Position numbers and translations under genes: made by a program | The notes under the pieces: model-generated | The model's input: the letters and a program-made list of their open reading frames with translations, nothing else | What the model was told of the DNA's origin: nothing | Database searches by the model: none | In this document: piece after piece, positions 52,612 to 60,535 of the stretch | How the letters are laid out: the number at the start of each line of letters is the position of its first letter | Numbering within the stretch: the first letter of the stretch is position 1 | Assembly: GCF_002161765.1 (NCBI RefSeq) | Contig: NZ_NFIN01000003.1 | Location: forward strand, 142,220-206,219 | DNA: 64,000 nucleotides | Direction: 5' to 3' | From: Bacteroides sp. An322 | GTDB taxonomy: Bacteria > Bacteroidota > Bacteroidia > Bacteroidales > Bacteroidaceae

Positions 52612-54621
52612 CTATTTCTGGCGTTTCAACACTACAGCCGAACGTGCCGGAATGTAGAGTTTGAGCCATTCTTTTTTATCTTTTGCATACAACGGATCGG
52701 CACAAGTAAAGTGAGGAATTGAATCATCTGAGAATCCGAATCCGCCAAATGCTTTACTGTCTGTATTCAACACGACATGATATTCTCCACGCGGAACCAA
52801 GAATCCGTAATCGGTAAACGAACGTGTCGGGTTAAAGTTGAATACAAATACCAAATCCTTCCGGCGATATGCCAAAACTTGATCACCGTCATTATGCCAA
52901 ACTTCTATCACATCGGTTTTTTGGATGTTCTTGACACTTTCTATCAAATGTACCATAGCAGAATCGAAGTCTCCTAAATACTGGTAACACAAAGAAGGAT
53001 CATCTACCAAATGCCATTGGCGGCGGGCATATTTGTATGACCAACCGTTGCCTTCGCGTGGGAAATCAATCCATTCGGGATGACCGAACTCGTTACCCAT
53101 AAAGTTCAAATAACCTCCGTTGATAGTAGAAGCGGTCAGCAAACGAATCATTTTATGCAACGCTATGCCTCGTTCTGCAACACCGTTTTCATCACCTTTG
53201 CGGAAATGCCAGTACATATCTGCATCAATCAGGCGGAAGATGATTGTTTTGTCACCTACCAATGCTTGGTCATGGCTTTCGCAATACGAAATGGTCTTTT
53301 CATCTTTTCTCCGGTTGGTTACTTCCCAGAACAAGCTGGACGGTTTCCAGTCTTCATCTTTGCGTTCTTTGATAATCTTGATCCAATAATCCGGAATATT
53401 CATTGCCATACGGTAATCAAAGCCATATCCTCCGTCTTCAAATGGAGCAGCCAGTCCTGGCATACCCGAAACTTCTTCGGCAATGGTAATGGCACGCGGG
53501 TTGACTTGGTGAATCAGTTTATTTGCCAAAGTCAAGTAGCAAATAGCATTGTCGTCTTGATGCCCGTTAAAATAATCTTCATAACTGCAGAAAGCTTCAC
53601 CTAATCCGTGACTGTAATAAAGCATTGAAGTCACGCCATCGAAACGGAAACCGTCGAAATGGAATTCTTCCAACCAATATTTACAGTTAGATAGCAAGAA
53701 ATGAAGCACTTCATTTTTCCCGTAATCAAAGCAAAGCGAATCCCATGCAGGGTGTTCGCGGCGGTCACCTTGATAGAAATATTGGCAAGGGTCTCCTGCA
53801 AAGTTGCCCAATCCTTCCACTTCATTTTTTACTGCATGCGAATGAACAATATCCATGATAACGGCAATTCCCATTTGGTGTGCTGTATCAATCAACTGCT
53901 TCAATTCGTCAGGCGTACCGAAACGAGAAGACGGTGCAAAGAAACTGGATACGTGATAGCCGAAACTTCCGTAGTAAGGATGTTCCTGAATAGCCATAAT
54001 CTGAATGCAGTTATAACCGTCTTTCGCTACACGTGGAAGAATGTTTTCGCGGAATTCATTGTATGTTCCCACTTTCTCTGCATCCTGAGCCATACCGACA
54101 TGGCATTCATAAATCATCAAAGGACCTACATTGGGAGTAAAAGTCTTCTTCTTGAACTTATACGGTTTTGCAGGATTCCAAACTTGTGCACTGAATATTT
54201 TGGTATTGTCGTCTTGAACTACACGGGTAGCCCATGCCGGAATACGTTCGCCACATCCGCCTTCCCAATACACTTTCAGTTTGTATAAGTCACCATGTTT
54301 CATGGCTTTTTCAGGAAGGTTGATTTCCCAATTTCCGCTGTTCTTTACTTTTTTCAGTTTAAATTTAGGCGATTCTTTCCATTCGTTGAAATCACCTATC
54401 AGGTAAATGGCAGTGGCATTGGGTGCCCATTCACGGAATGTCCATCCTTTTTCCGTACGGTGCAAGCCAAAATACAAATGTCCTGTTGCAAAATCAGATA
54501 ATGTTTTTTTCCCTATGAGTTCCTTTTCTTTGTCGATAGCATGTTGGTGTCTGCCTGTTATCGCGTCTTTGTAAGGCTCAAGCCAAGGGTCGTTTTTGAT
54601 GATGTTCAATACTTCGTCCAT
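52612..54621 (-). CDS. glgB: 1,4-alpha-glucan branching enzyme
   Basis: A 669-residue GH13 branching enzyme that makes alpha-1,6 links in glycogen. An N-terminal CBM48 domain (about 30-170) precedes the catalytic barrel with the nucleophile Asp in FRFDGVTSM, the acid Glu in IAEEVSG and the transition-state Asp in ESHDQAL. The form (no long N1 domain) resembles the eukaryotic and GH13_8 type. It is downstream of the YhcH gene (15-base gap) and may be in the DUF2461-YhcH-glgB transcript. Confidence 0.95.
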   Translation of the reverse strand: MDEVLNIIKNDPWLEPYKDAITGRHQHAIDKEKELIGKKTLSDFATGHLYFGLHRTEKGWTFREWAPNATAIYLIGDFNEWKESPKFKLKKVKNSGNWEINLPEKAMKHGDLYKLKVYWEGGCGERIPAWATRVVQDDNTKIFSAQVWNPAKPYKFKKKTFTPNVGPLMIYECHVGMAQDAEKVGTYNEFRENILPRVAKDGYNCIQIMAIQEHPYYGSFGYHVSSFFAPSSRFGTPDELKQLIDTAHQMGIAVIMDIVHSHAVKNEVEGLGNFAGDPCQYFYQGDRREHPAWDSLCFDYGKNEVLHFLLSNCKYWLEEFHFDGFRFDGVTSMLYYSHGLGEAFCSYEDYFNGHQDDNAICYLTLANKLIHQVNPRAITIAEEVSGMPGLAAPFEDGGYGFDYRMAMNIPDYWIKIIKERKDEDWKPSSLFWEVTNRRKDEKTISYCESHDQALVGDKTIIFRLIDADMYWHFRKGDENGVAERGIALHKMIRLLTASTINGGYLNFMGNEFGHPEWIDFPREGNGWSYKYARRQWHLVDDPSLCYQYLGDFDSAMVHLIESVKNIQKTDVIEVWHNDGDQVLAYRRKDLVFVFNFNPTRSFTDYGFLVPRGEYHVVLNTDSKAFGGFGFSDDSIPHFTCADPLYAKDKKEWLKLYIPARSAVVLKRQK

Positions 54622-54636
54622 AGCATTAGCATTTAT

Positions 54637-55080
54637 TTAATATATTCGTACTTTTACTATTACTTTTTTCACTCCGTCGGGCGTTATACCGGGAGCGTGT
54701 CCGTCTTCGGGGAAAAAGATAGCGAACATTCCGGGTTTAATCGTTAGATAATCTTGTGCCAGCCCTTCATAGAACGTTATGTCTTTTTCTGCATTATATT
54801 CTGCTTCTGGCAAGTCTGCGCGTGGAGTATAGCCCATTAATTCTACTCCTGACAGCGGAAGCTGGATATCAATAAAGTTATTATGTGTTTCCAGTTTGGC
54901 TTCTTCTTTGCTTTTTGGACGTGCTTGGGCAAAATTAACAGTCAATTCATTTTCTTTCAGTGTCAACTTTCCCAGTTCGTGCGTATCCAAATTGGTTGCT
55001 TTCAGAAAAGCGATCGCATCTGCAAAAAGCGGATTCAGCGATGCGTATTTTTCAAGATTTTCCAGTTTATCGACAACCAT
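54637..55080 (-). CDS. YhcH/YjgK/YiaL-family protein
   Basis: About 147 residues from the ATG at 55080 (the earlier in-frame 55119 would overlap the DUF2461 gene). A beta-sandwich is shown by DYLTIKPGMFAIFFPEDGHAPG, split by the metal-binding His, and by THNNFIDIQLPLSGVELMGYT. The family (EbgC, NanQ-like) has roles in sugar anomer or sialic acid handling; the substrate here is not known. It lies between DUF2461 and glgB. Confidence 0.9.
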   Translation of the reverse strand: MVVDKLENLEKYASLNPLFADAIAFLKATNLDTHELGKLTLKENELTVNFAQARPKSKEEAKLETHNNFIDIQLPLSGVELMGYTPRADLPEAEYNAEKDITFYEGLAQDYLTIKPGMFAIFFPEDGHAPGITPDGVKKVIVKVRIY

Positions 55081-55111
55081 AATCGTATAATTTAAAAGGT
55101 TTATAATTGAG

Positions 55112-55777
55112 TTATTCAAAATCGTCTATTGTAAAATTCGTAAAGTCGGCAAAACGTTTCAATTGCTTGAATACATCTGCTATTCTATCCAAAAATTGCG
55201 GATTATCAAAAAATGTGTCCGGAATCCGGCAGGAAACGATATAATCTTTACATTGGATATATTGTGGATAAGGAAAGTCTTTCGGAAATCCTTTGGGCAT
55301 TGTTTTCAGATGCTCCTCTCCTATTATAGGGAAATATGCTTTGAAAGCCGGATCTTCTACAATGGCACGAAATTCGTCTATATTATCATAGACCGATTGT
55401 CGGACAGCCTTCAACATATCTGATGGCATACACCAACTTCCTCCTGCCAGCATGCAGTTATCCGGCTCTAAGTGAATGTAATAGCCACAATGATTCGATT
55501 TTTTCCCTTTGGCATTTATGTATCCGCCGATGTGAGTCTTATAAGGAGATTTATCAGAAGAAAACCGGATGTCACGGTAAATCCTGTACGTGCAGTCCGT
55601 TGGCTGGACATGAGACACACTATCGTCAAACACCGCAATGCGTGCTATTACAGCAGACAATAGCTCCTCAAAGTTTTGCTGCACGTGCTGATATTCCGTT
55701 TTATGTTCTTGAAACCAAGGGCGGTTGTTATTGACAGCCAAACGTTTCAAGAAATCCAATATTTCCGGTATATTCAT
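55112..55777 (-). CDS. DUF2461 protein
   Basis: About 221 residues from the ATG at 55777, preceded by AAAGGAAAG; the GTG at 55798 is unlikely because it lies beside the -7 box. The DUF2461 marks are FLKRLAVNNNRPWFQEHKTEY, split at its turn, RIYRDIRFSSDKSPYKTHIGG and GGSWCMPSDML. It is a conserved, uncharacterised family. It begins the probable DUF2461-YhcH-glgB run, with 31 bases to the YhcH gene. Confidence 0.88.
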   Translation of the reverse strand: MNIPEILDFLKRLAVNNNRPWFQEHKTEYQHVQQNFEELLSAVIARIAVFDDSVSHVQPTDCTYRIYRDIRFSSDKSPYKTHIGGYINAKGKKSNHCGYYIHLEPDNCMLAGGSWCMPSDMLKAVRQSVYDNIDEFRAIVEDPAFKAYFPIIGEEHLKTMPKGFPKDFPYPQYIQCKDYIVSCRIPDTFFDNPQFLDRIADVFKQLKRFADFTNFTIDDFE

Positions 55778-55799
55778 GTCTTTCCTTTTTTTGGTCACA

Positions 55800-55807
55800 C
55801 AAATATA
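55800..55807 (-). promoter_or_regulatory. -7 box of the DUF2461 gene
   Basis: TATATTTG (complement of 55800-55807) is a perfect -7 match 22 bases before the ATG at 55777. Confidence 0.5.
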
Positions 55808-55847
55808 TGAAAATATTTGGAGAAAAATAAATTAAAACAGAAGTATT

Positions 55848-56639
55848 TTACAACTTGCCAATAATATCCAGCAAATCAGCGTGTAATTTCCCATTCGAAG
55901 CCAATACTTGTGCTCCCGAATAAAAAGAATTGCCTCCTTTGAAATCAGAGACTTTGCCTCCTGCATTTTCCAGAATAAGTGTTCCTGCAGCGATATCCCA
56001 CGGTCCTAAAAAAGCTTCAATGCGGGCTTCGAAACGGCCTGCGGCTACATAGCATAATTCTACAGCTGCAGCCCCCATTAACCGCAATCCGCCCACATTG
56101 CCGTATAATGTGTTTACCAAATGAACCGCCATGGGTCTGTATGCTTCTGCATTATATGGAAAACCCAATTCGATAAAAGCGTCATCCAATGCCGAAACCG
56201 AAGAAACATGTATTTTTGTTCCGTTCAAGTAAGAGGCTGAACCTTTATAAGTCCAAAAACATTCATCACGTGTAATTTCATATACTACCCCTATCAACAA
56301 TCCGGTTTTTCCCCGTAATGCGATACTAACACAATAAGGAGCATTGTCATGGATAAAGTTCGTTGTTCCGTCCAGCGGGTCTACTATCCAGCAATAGTCC
56401 GCTTTCTCGTTGCGGGCTATACTTTCCTCTTCAGTAATAAAGCCCGCTTCTGGAAGCAACTCTTTCAGGCGTGTAACGATGCGGCATTCTGATTCTTTAT
56501 CAACGTATGACACATAATCGTGGGCATGTTTTTTCTCTACAACGTTCCGGTCAAACTTTTTCCGTTCTTCCCGGATAAAAGTTCCAGCCTCTTTGGCTGT
56601 GATTCGTACCTGCTCGGTCAGAAATGCTAAGTCTAACAT
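55848..56639 (-). CDS. Inositol monophosphatase-family protein
   Basis: A 263-residue Li-sensitive phosphatase-family member with both metal motifs: Glu71/Glu72 in ITEEES and DPLDGTTNF (Asp87, Asp90), and the later Asp in GPWDIAAG. It could act on inositol phosphates or on 3'-phosphoadenosine phosphates; the sequence does not decide. It starts one base after the MORN gene stop and is read with it. Confidence 0.92.
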   Translation of the reverse strand: MLDLAFLTEQVRITAKEAGTFIREERKKFDRNVVEKKHAHDYVSYVDKESECRIVTRLKELLPEAGFITEEESIARNEKADYCWIVDPLDGTTNFIHDNAPYCVSIALRGKTGLLIGVVYEITRDECFWTYKGSASYLNGTKIHVSSVSALDDAFIELGFPYNAEAYRPMAVHLVNTLYGNVGGLRLMGAAAVELCYVAAGRFEARIEAFLGPWDIAAGTLILENAGGKVSDFKGGNSFYSGAQVLASNGKLHADLLDIIGKL

Positions 56640-56640
56640 G

Positions 56641-57771
56641 TTATTTTTTCTCCTCCAACAGTCTTCCGTTGCGGAATGTTCCTTGACGGGTTATTTTGCC
56701 ATTGGCATCTGTTTCGATAAAAGCGCCGTCTTTTTTTCCTTGCTTGAAAAATCCTTCGAAACGCGAACCGTCTTTGTTTACGATAGTTCCTTTGCCGTGT
56801 TCTTTCCCTCCGGCAAATTTACCTGTATATACCGAGCCGTCCTGCATACGCAAAACTCCGTCTCCTTCCGCTACATTGTTTTTCCATTCTCCTTCATATT
56901 CGTCACCGTTGCCCCATTTATAGTGCCCGTGTCCCGAACGTTGGTTGTTTTTCCATTCCCCTTCATACACCGCGCCGTTTTGCCAGGTGAATGTGCCGGT
57001 TCCTTCTTGTTTGCCATTCTTGAATTGGCCCACGTATTTATCCCCGTTCGGATACGTGTAAATGCCTTCCCCGGTACGTTCTCCGTCGGCATAATCCCCT
57101 TCATAGCGTTCTCCGTTTTGGAAATAATAAGTGCCTTTGCCATGCTGTACGTCATGTACCCAATCACCTACATATTTATCTCCATTGGTATAATAGAAAG
57201 TGCCTTTTCCGTCACGTTCGCCGTTTTTCCATTCACCTTCATACTTCGATTCGTCTTCCCAAATCATGACTCCCGTCCCGTTCTTCAGGTCATTTTTCCA
57301 TTCACCTTCATAACGGGCACCTCCGTTCCAGGTATATGTTCCTTTCCCGTTCCGTTTGTCTTGATGCCACGAACCGATGTATTTATCACCGTTATAATAA
57401 TACATTGTACCCTCGCCTTCTTGAAAGTCTTGATACCACATGCCTTCATAACGGTTGTTGTTCATGAAATAATAAGTGCCTTTGCCATGCTGCTGGTCCT
57501 CAAACCATTCTCCAACGTATTTTTCTCCGTCGGCAAAAGTATATGTGCCTTGTCCCTGGCGCATCCCTTTTATGTATTCGCCTTCGTAAATGTCTCCGTT
57601 TTTGAATACGGTCCTTCCTTTTCCGTTCGGGCGTTTCCCTTTCAGTTCACCCGTATATTCTGATCCGTCTTTGAATTTATAATACCCTAACGACATTTGG
57701 GCAGAAGCAGAAAGGCTTCCCAGCCCCATAAATGCCCATATTAATAATGTATATTTGTTCATTCTTTTCAA
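56641..57771 (-). CDS. MORN-repeat protein
   Basis: A protein of 376 residues (or 373 from 57762). A signal peptide (KYTLLIWAFMGLGSLSASAQ) precedes a tandem array of about a dozen or more MORN repeats, each around 23 residues with the pattern YEGEWKNG.RHGKGTY. MORN repeats make an extended beta sheet that binds lipids or proteins. It is probably a surface or periplasmic protein. The IMPase gene follows after one base, and it has its own promoter at 57794. Confidence 0.92.
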   Translation of the reverse strand: MKRMNKYTLLIWAFMGLGSLSASAQMSLGYYKFKDGSEYTGELKGKRPNGKGRTVFKNGDIYEGEYIKGMRQGQGTYTFADGEKYVGEWFEDQQHGKGTYYFMNNNRYEGMWYQDFQEGEGTMYYYNGDKYIGSWHQDKRNGKGTYTWNGGARYEGEWKNDLKNGTGVMIWEDESKYEGEWKNGERDGKGTFYYTNGDKYVGDWVHDVQHGKGTYYFQNGERYEGDYADGERTGEGIYTYPNGDKYVGQFKNGKQEGTGTFTWQNGAVYEGEWKNNQRSGHGHYKWGNGDEYEGEWKNNVAEGDGVLRMQDGSVYTGKFAGGKEHGKGTIVNKDGSRFEGFFKQGKKDGAFIETDANGKITRQGTFRNGRLLEEKK

Positions 57772-57793
57772 TGCTGTTTTTTTTAAAGCCGTC

Positions 57794-57801
57794 CAAAATT
57801 A
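57794..57801 (-). promoter_or_regulatory. -7 box of the MORN-IMPase operon
   Basis: TAATTTTG (complement of 57794-57801) is a perfect -7 match, 23 to 32 bases before the possible starts. It shows that MORN-IMPase can be transcribed separately from the upstream M16-like gene. Confidence 0.45.
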
Positions 57802-57830
57802 GTTCTTTTACTTAAGCTACGGCAATTTCA

Positions 57831-59120
57831 TTACACTTTTTTACCTGCCACTACGGCTATTAAGTTTTCTTTGCAGAAATACGTTTGCGCCAAGGTCAGA
57901 ATTTCATCGGCAGTTACTTCTCTGATAGCTTCCAACGAGCGTTCAAAGAAATCTGTTCCCAGCCCGGTTGTTTCTATAAATATCCATGCGTCAGATAGTG
58001 AGAAGGCACTTTCATACGAACGGCACATGTCACCCAACATATAGTTGCGCACCATTTCCAATTCTTGTTCGGATACTTTCTCCGAACACAGCCGGTCCAT
58101 TTCCTTTCCGATTTCGGTAATAATGGGCTGAATGTATTCATTGGCAGCTTCGGTGCTGATTCCCAATACTCCTGTTTTAGGATAATTCACCAGCCCGGCA
58201 CATATTCCATACGTATAGCCTTTTTCTTCGCGGATATTCGACATCAGCCGGCTTCCGAAATATCCGCCGAATAAAGTAACCAATACGCGGAATTTCAGAT
58301 AATCGGGATGCTGTTGGGGAAGAGAAAAGCAGCCCATTTTCAACGAACTTTGTAAGGCGTCTTCTTTCTCGACAAAGATGTATTTCCCGGTCTCAGTCTG
58401 AGGTGTATACTCCTTGAAAGAAGCCTTTAGAGATGTATCTCCCCATTCCGGCTCACCGAAATGTTGTTCTACGTACCTTATGATTGCAGGAGTGACTTTT
58501 CCCGATATATAAACCGAACTGTTTCCCGAATGGTAATAAGTCCGGTAGTATTTTTGCAATACTTCGCGGTCAATGCGATCATAATCTTCCAGTTCGGCAT
58601 ATCTGCCCAGCGGATGCTGGATGCCGAAAAGGGCACGGTTCAGTCTTTTGCGTGCCATGACGTCTACTCTTCGGGCATTTACTTGAAACTGCTGCTTGTT
58701 CACATTCAGGATAACATCCAATTCTTTTTCCGGGAATATCGGCTCTTTTACCATCGAGGCTACAATCTCAAGCGTTTTCGGGAAATACTTGCTCAGCGAA
58801 TATAGAGTGATAAAACCGTAATTCACTGCCGAAGACAAATCCAACCATGCACCATAGTAATCCAGTTTTTCAGCAATTTGCGCTGAAGTCAGGCTGGAAG
58901 TCCCTTCCCGTAGCATGCGGTTGGTAAACATGGCTTGCAGCGGTTGGCTTTGATTCCATTGCCCTCCCTTCACCAACAAGTCGAAACGCACTACATCTTC
59001 ATCACCGACTTGGATAATATTCAGCGGAACACCGTTTCGCATCACGCGCCGCTCCGGTTCCACTATCGAAAAATGTTCTATCTGACGGATTTCGGGAGCT
59101 GTTGTTCTGTCTAAAATCAT
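57831..59120 (-). CDS. M16-family peptidase homologue lacking HxxEH
   Basis: A 429-residue protein with the two-lobed M16 (insulinase/MPP-type) fold: VRFDLLVKGGQWN, SLFSLPQQH-type central strands and the C-terminal GYTYGICAGLVNYPKTG. At the position of the HxxEH zinc motif the sequence is LQAMFTNRMLREGT (61-74), so zinc cannot be bound in the usual way. It may be a non-catalytic partner subunit, as in MPP-alpha. No active partner is next to it. Its start overlaps the kdsB stop by 4 bases. Confidence 0.85.
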   Translation of the reverse strand: MILDRTTAPEIRQIEHFSIVEPERRVMRNGVPLNIIQVGDEDVVRFDLLVKGGQWNQSQPLQAMFTNRMLREGTSSLTSAQIAEKLDYYGAWLDLSSAVNYGFITLYSLSKYFPKTLEIVASMVKEPIFPEKELDVILNVNKQQFQVNARRVDVMARKRLNRALFGIQHPLGRYAELEDYDRIDREVLQKYYRTYYHSGNSSVYISGKVTPAIIRYVEQHFGEPEWGDTSLKASFKEYTPQTETGKYIFVEKEDALQSSLKMGCFSLPQQHPDYLKFRVLVTLFGGYFGSRLMSNIREEKGYTYGICAGLVNYPKTGVLGISTEAANEYIQPIITEIGKEMDRLCSEKVSEQELEMVRNYMLGDMCRSYESAFSLSDAWIFIETTGLGTDFFERSLEAIREVTADEILTLAQTYFCKENLIAVVAGKKV

Positions 59121-59878
59121 TCTTTCATTATCTGTTCTTGCAAGAATTTTTCGGCACGCGCCAAGTCTTGCGGTGTATCTATTCCGATTGTTTCCACTTC
59201 ACTGATTCCTACTTTTACGGTATAGCCATTCTCCAGCCAGCGCAACTGCTCCAGCGATTCTGCCAATTCCAAAGAAGATTGTGGCAAAGCTGTAATTTCC
59301 TCCAGCACCGAAGCACGGTATGCATAAAGCCCGATATGCTTATAATATGTATGTCCTGCCAGCCATTCCGCTTTGTCTTTATTCCGCATGTAGGGGATAA
59401 TGGAACGGCTGAAATACAAGGCATTCCCGTTTTTCCCTATTACGACTTTAGGCGAATTGACATTTTCCAGTGCGTCCCAACCGTCTGCCGGAGTAAAAGG
59501 CTTTACCAAAGTAGCTATTTGAGTGTCTGGAGCATCAAAACATGCCTTGATAGCCTCTAATTGTGAAGGTTGTATAAAAGGTTCATCACCTTGGACATTA
59601 ACCACTACGTCAAAGCCTTTCCCCACTTTATGGTAGGCTTCACAACAACGGTCGGTTCCGCTCTTATGATTAGGCGAAGTCATGACTACCTTGCCTCCGA
59701 AAGCTTTTACAGCCGTTTCGATACGTTCGTCGTCGGTAGCCACACACACATCGTCCAACACGTTGCATACTTGTTCATACACTCGCTGAATGACCGGTTT
59801 TCCCCCTAATAAAGCCAACGGTTTGGCAGGGAAACGGGTCGATGCATATCTTGCAGGAATGATTCCGATAAATTTCAT
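59117..59878 (-). CDS. kdsB: 3-deoxy-manno-octulosonate cytidylyltransferase
   Basis: About 253 residues from the ATG at 59878. It activates Kdo as CMP-Kdo for lipopolysaccharide inner core. Motifs include FIGIIPARYASTRFPAKPLA, split before the Pro, the GTDRCCEAY segment, NVQGDEPFIQP, and a C-terminal HIGLYAYR and TPQDLARAEKFL. Its stop overlaps the M16-like gene, indicating translational coupling. Confidence 0.95.
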   Translation of the reverse strand: MKFIGIIPARYASTRFPAKPLALLGGKPVIQRVYEQVCNVLDDVCVATDDERIETAVKAFGGKVVMTSPNHKSGTDRCCEAYHKVGKGFDVVVNVQGDEPFIQPSQLEAIKACFDAPDTQIATLVKPFTPADGWDALENVNSPKVVIGKNGNALYFSRSIIPYMRNKDKAEWLAGHTYYKHIGLYAYRASVLEEITALPQSSLELAESLEQLRWLENGYTVKVGISEVETIGIDTPQDLARAEKFLQEQIMKE

Positions 59879-59923
59879 GGTATTCATTTTTGATTAGTAG
59901 CGTGCAAATTTACGAAAAAAATC

Positions 59924-59931
59924 TATTTTTG
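59924..59931 (+). promoter_or_regulatory. -7 box of the HPPK-like gene
   Basis: TATTTTTG is a perfect -7 match 20 bases before the ATG at 59951. Confidence 0.45.
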
Positions 59932-59950
59932 CATCCAAAACTTCATCAAT

Positions 59951-60334
59951 ATGAAAAATATGCATCAATGTATCCTTTGTATCGGGTCAAATTACCGGGC
60001 AGAAACCTATATGGGAATGGCTGAGATGCTGCTCAACCAGCGTTTCCCTTCCATCCGTTGGGGAAAAACAGTAAAGACCTTACCCGAAGGAACAACCTGC
60101 CCCACTTCCTACCTGAACCGTGCTGCCCGTTTAGATACAAACTGGGATGCCGATACTTTGCGGCATTATTTCAAAAGCATCGAAAAAGCCTGCGGACGCA
60201 CTTCCCTAAGCAAACAGACCGGCATCATCCCACTCGACATCGACTTGCTGATGATAGACAACACCGTCCTCAAGCCCGAAGACATGCAAAAGCATTATGT
60301 CCGTCAGGCGTTGGAAGGGTTGGAAGAAAAATAG
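59951..60334 (+). CDS. Short HPPK-like protein (FolK homologue, divergent)
   Basis: A 127-residue protein with the 7,8-dihydro-6-hydroxymethylpterin pyrophosphokinase start (ILCIGSN) and the C-terminal LDIDLLMID, which holds the Asp pair that binds Mg-ATP. It is about 30 residues shorter than E. coli FolK. The RWGPRTLDLDI-type segment appears as SKQTGIIPLDIDLL, so the Trp and Arg that contact substrates are not seen, and the last part of the fold is replaced by a short helix. It may be a degenerate or specialised homologue. Confidence 0.7.
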   Translation: MKNMHQCILCIGSNYRAETYMGMAEMLLNQRFPSIRWGKTVKTLPEGTTCPTSYLNRAARLDTNWDADTLRHYFKSIEKACGRTSLSKQTGIIPLDIDLLMIDNTVLKPEDMQKHYVRQALEGLEEK

Positions 60335-60452
60335 AACCGGAAAACATCGTGCCAAGTATCATTGCTTCTATGGCGGTTGAAGCATAGCTTCATTATAAAT
60401 ATATAATTGCATAGACTATTCCGTAGCTATTTTGCTTATTGCTTATCTCTAT

Positions 60453-60535
60453 TTAAATTCTTTCAAGCTCGTCTTGAAAGCGTTCCCATGCTATTAAATC
60501 CTCGTGCCAGCTTTCAAATTCTTCCAAATCTTTAT
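60453..60535 (-). pseudogene. Possible remnant of a lost gene beside the AlbA_2 gene
   Basis: On the minus strand, an open stretch of about 26 codons reads like a protein end (LEEFESWHEDLIAWERFQDE) and stops with TAA at 60453. It has no start and is closed upstream by a TAG. The pattern of Glu, Trp and Leu looks coding rather than random, but the case is weak. Confidence 0.2.

Noticed and set aside
56593..57663. 356-codon open frame antisense to the MORN gene
   Set aside because: The repeated sequence of the MORN gene gives a repeated, hydrophobic shadow protein without any domain.
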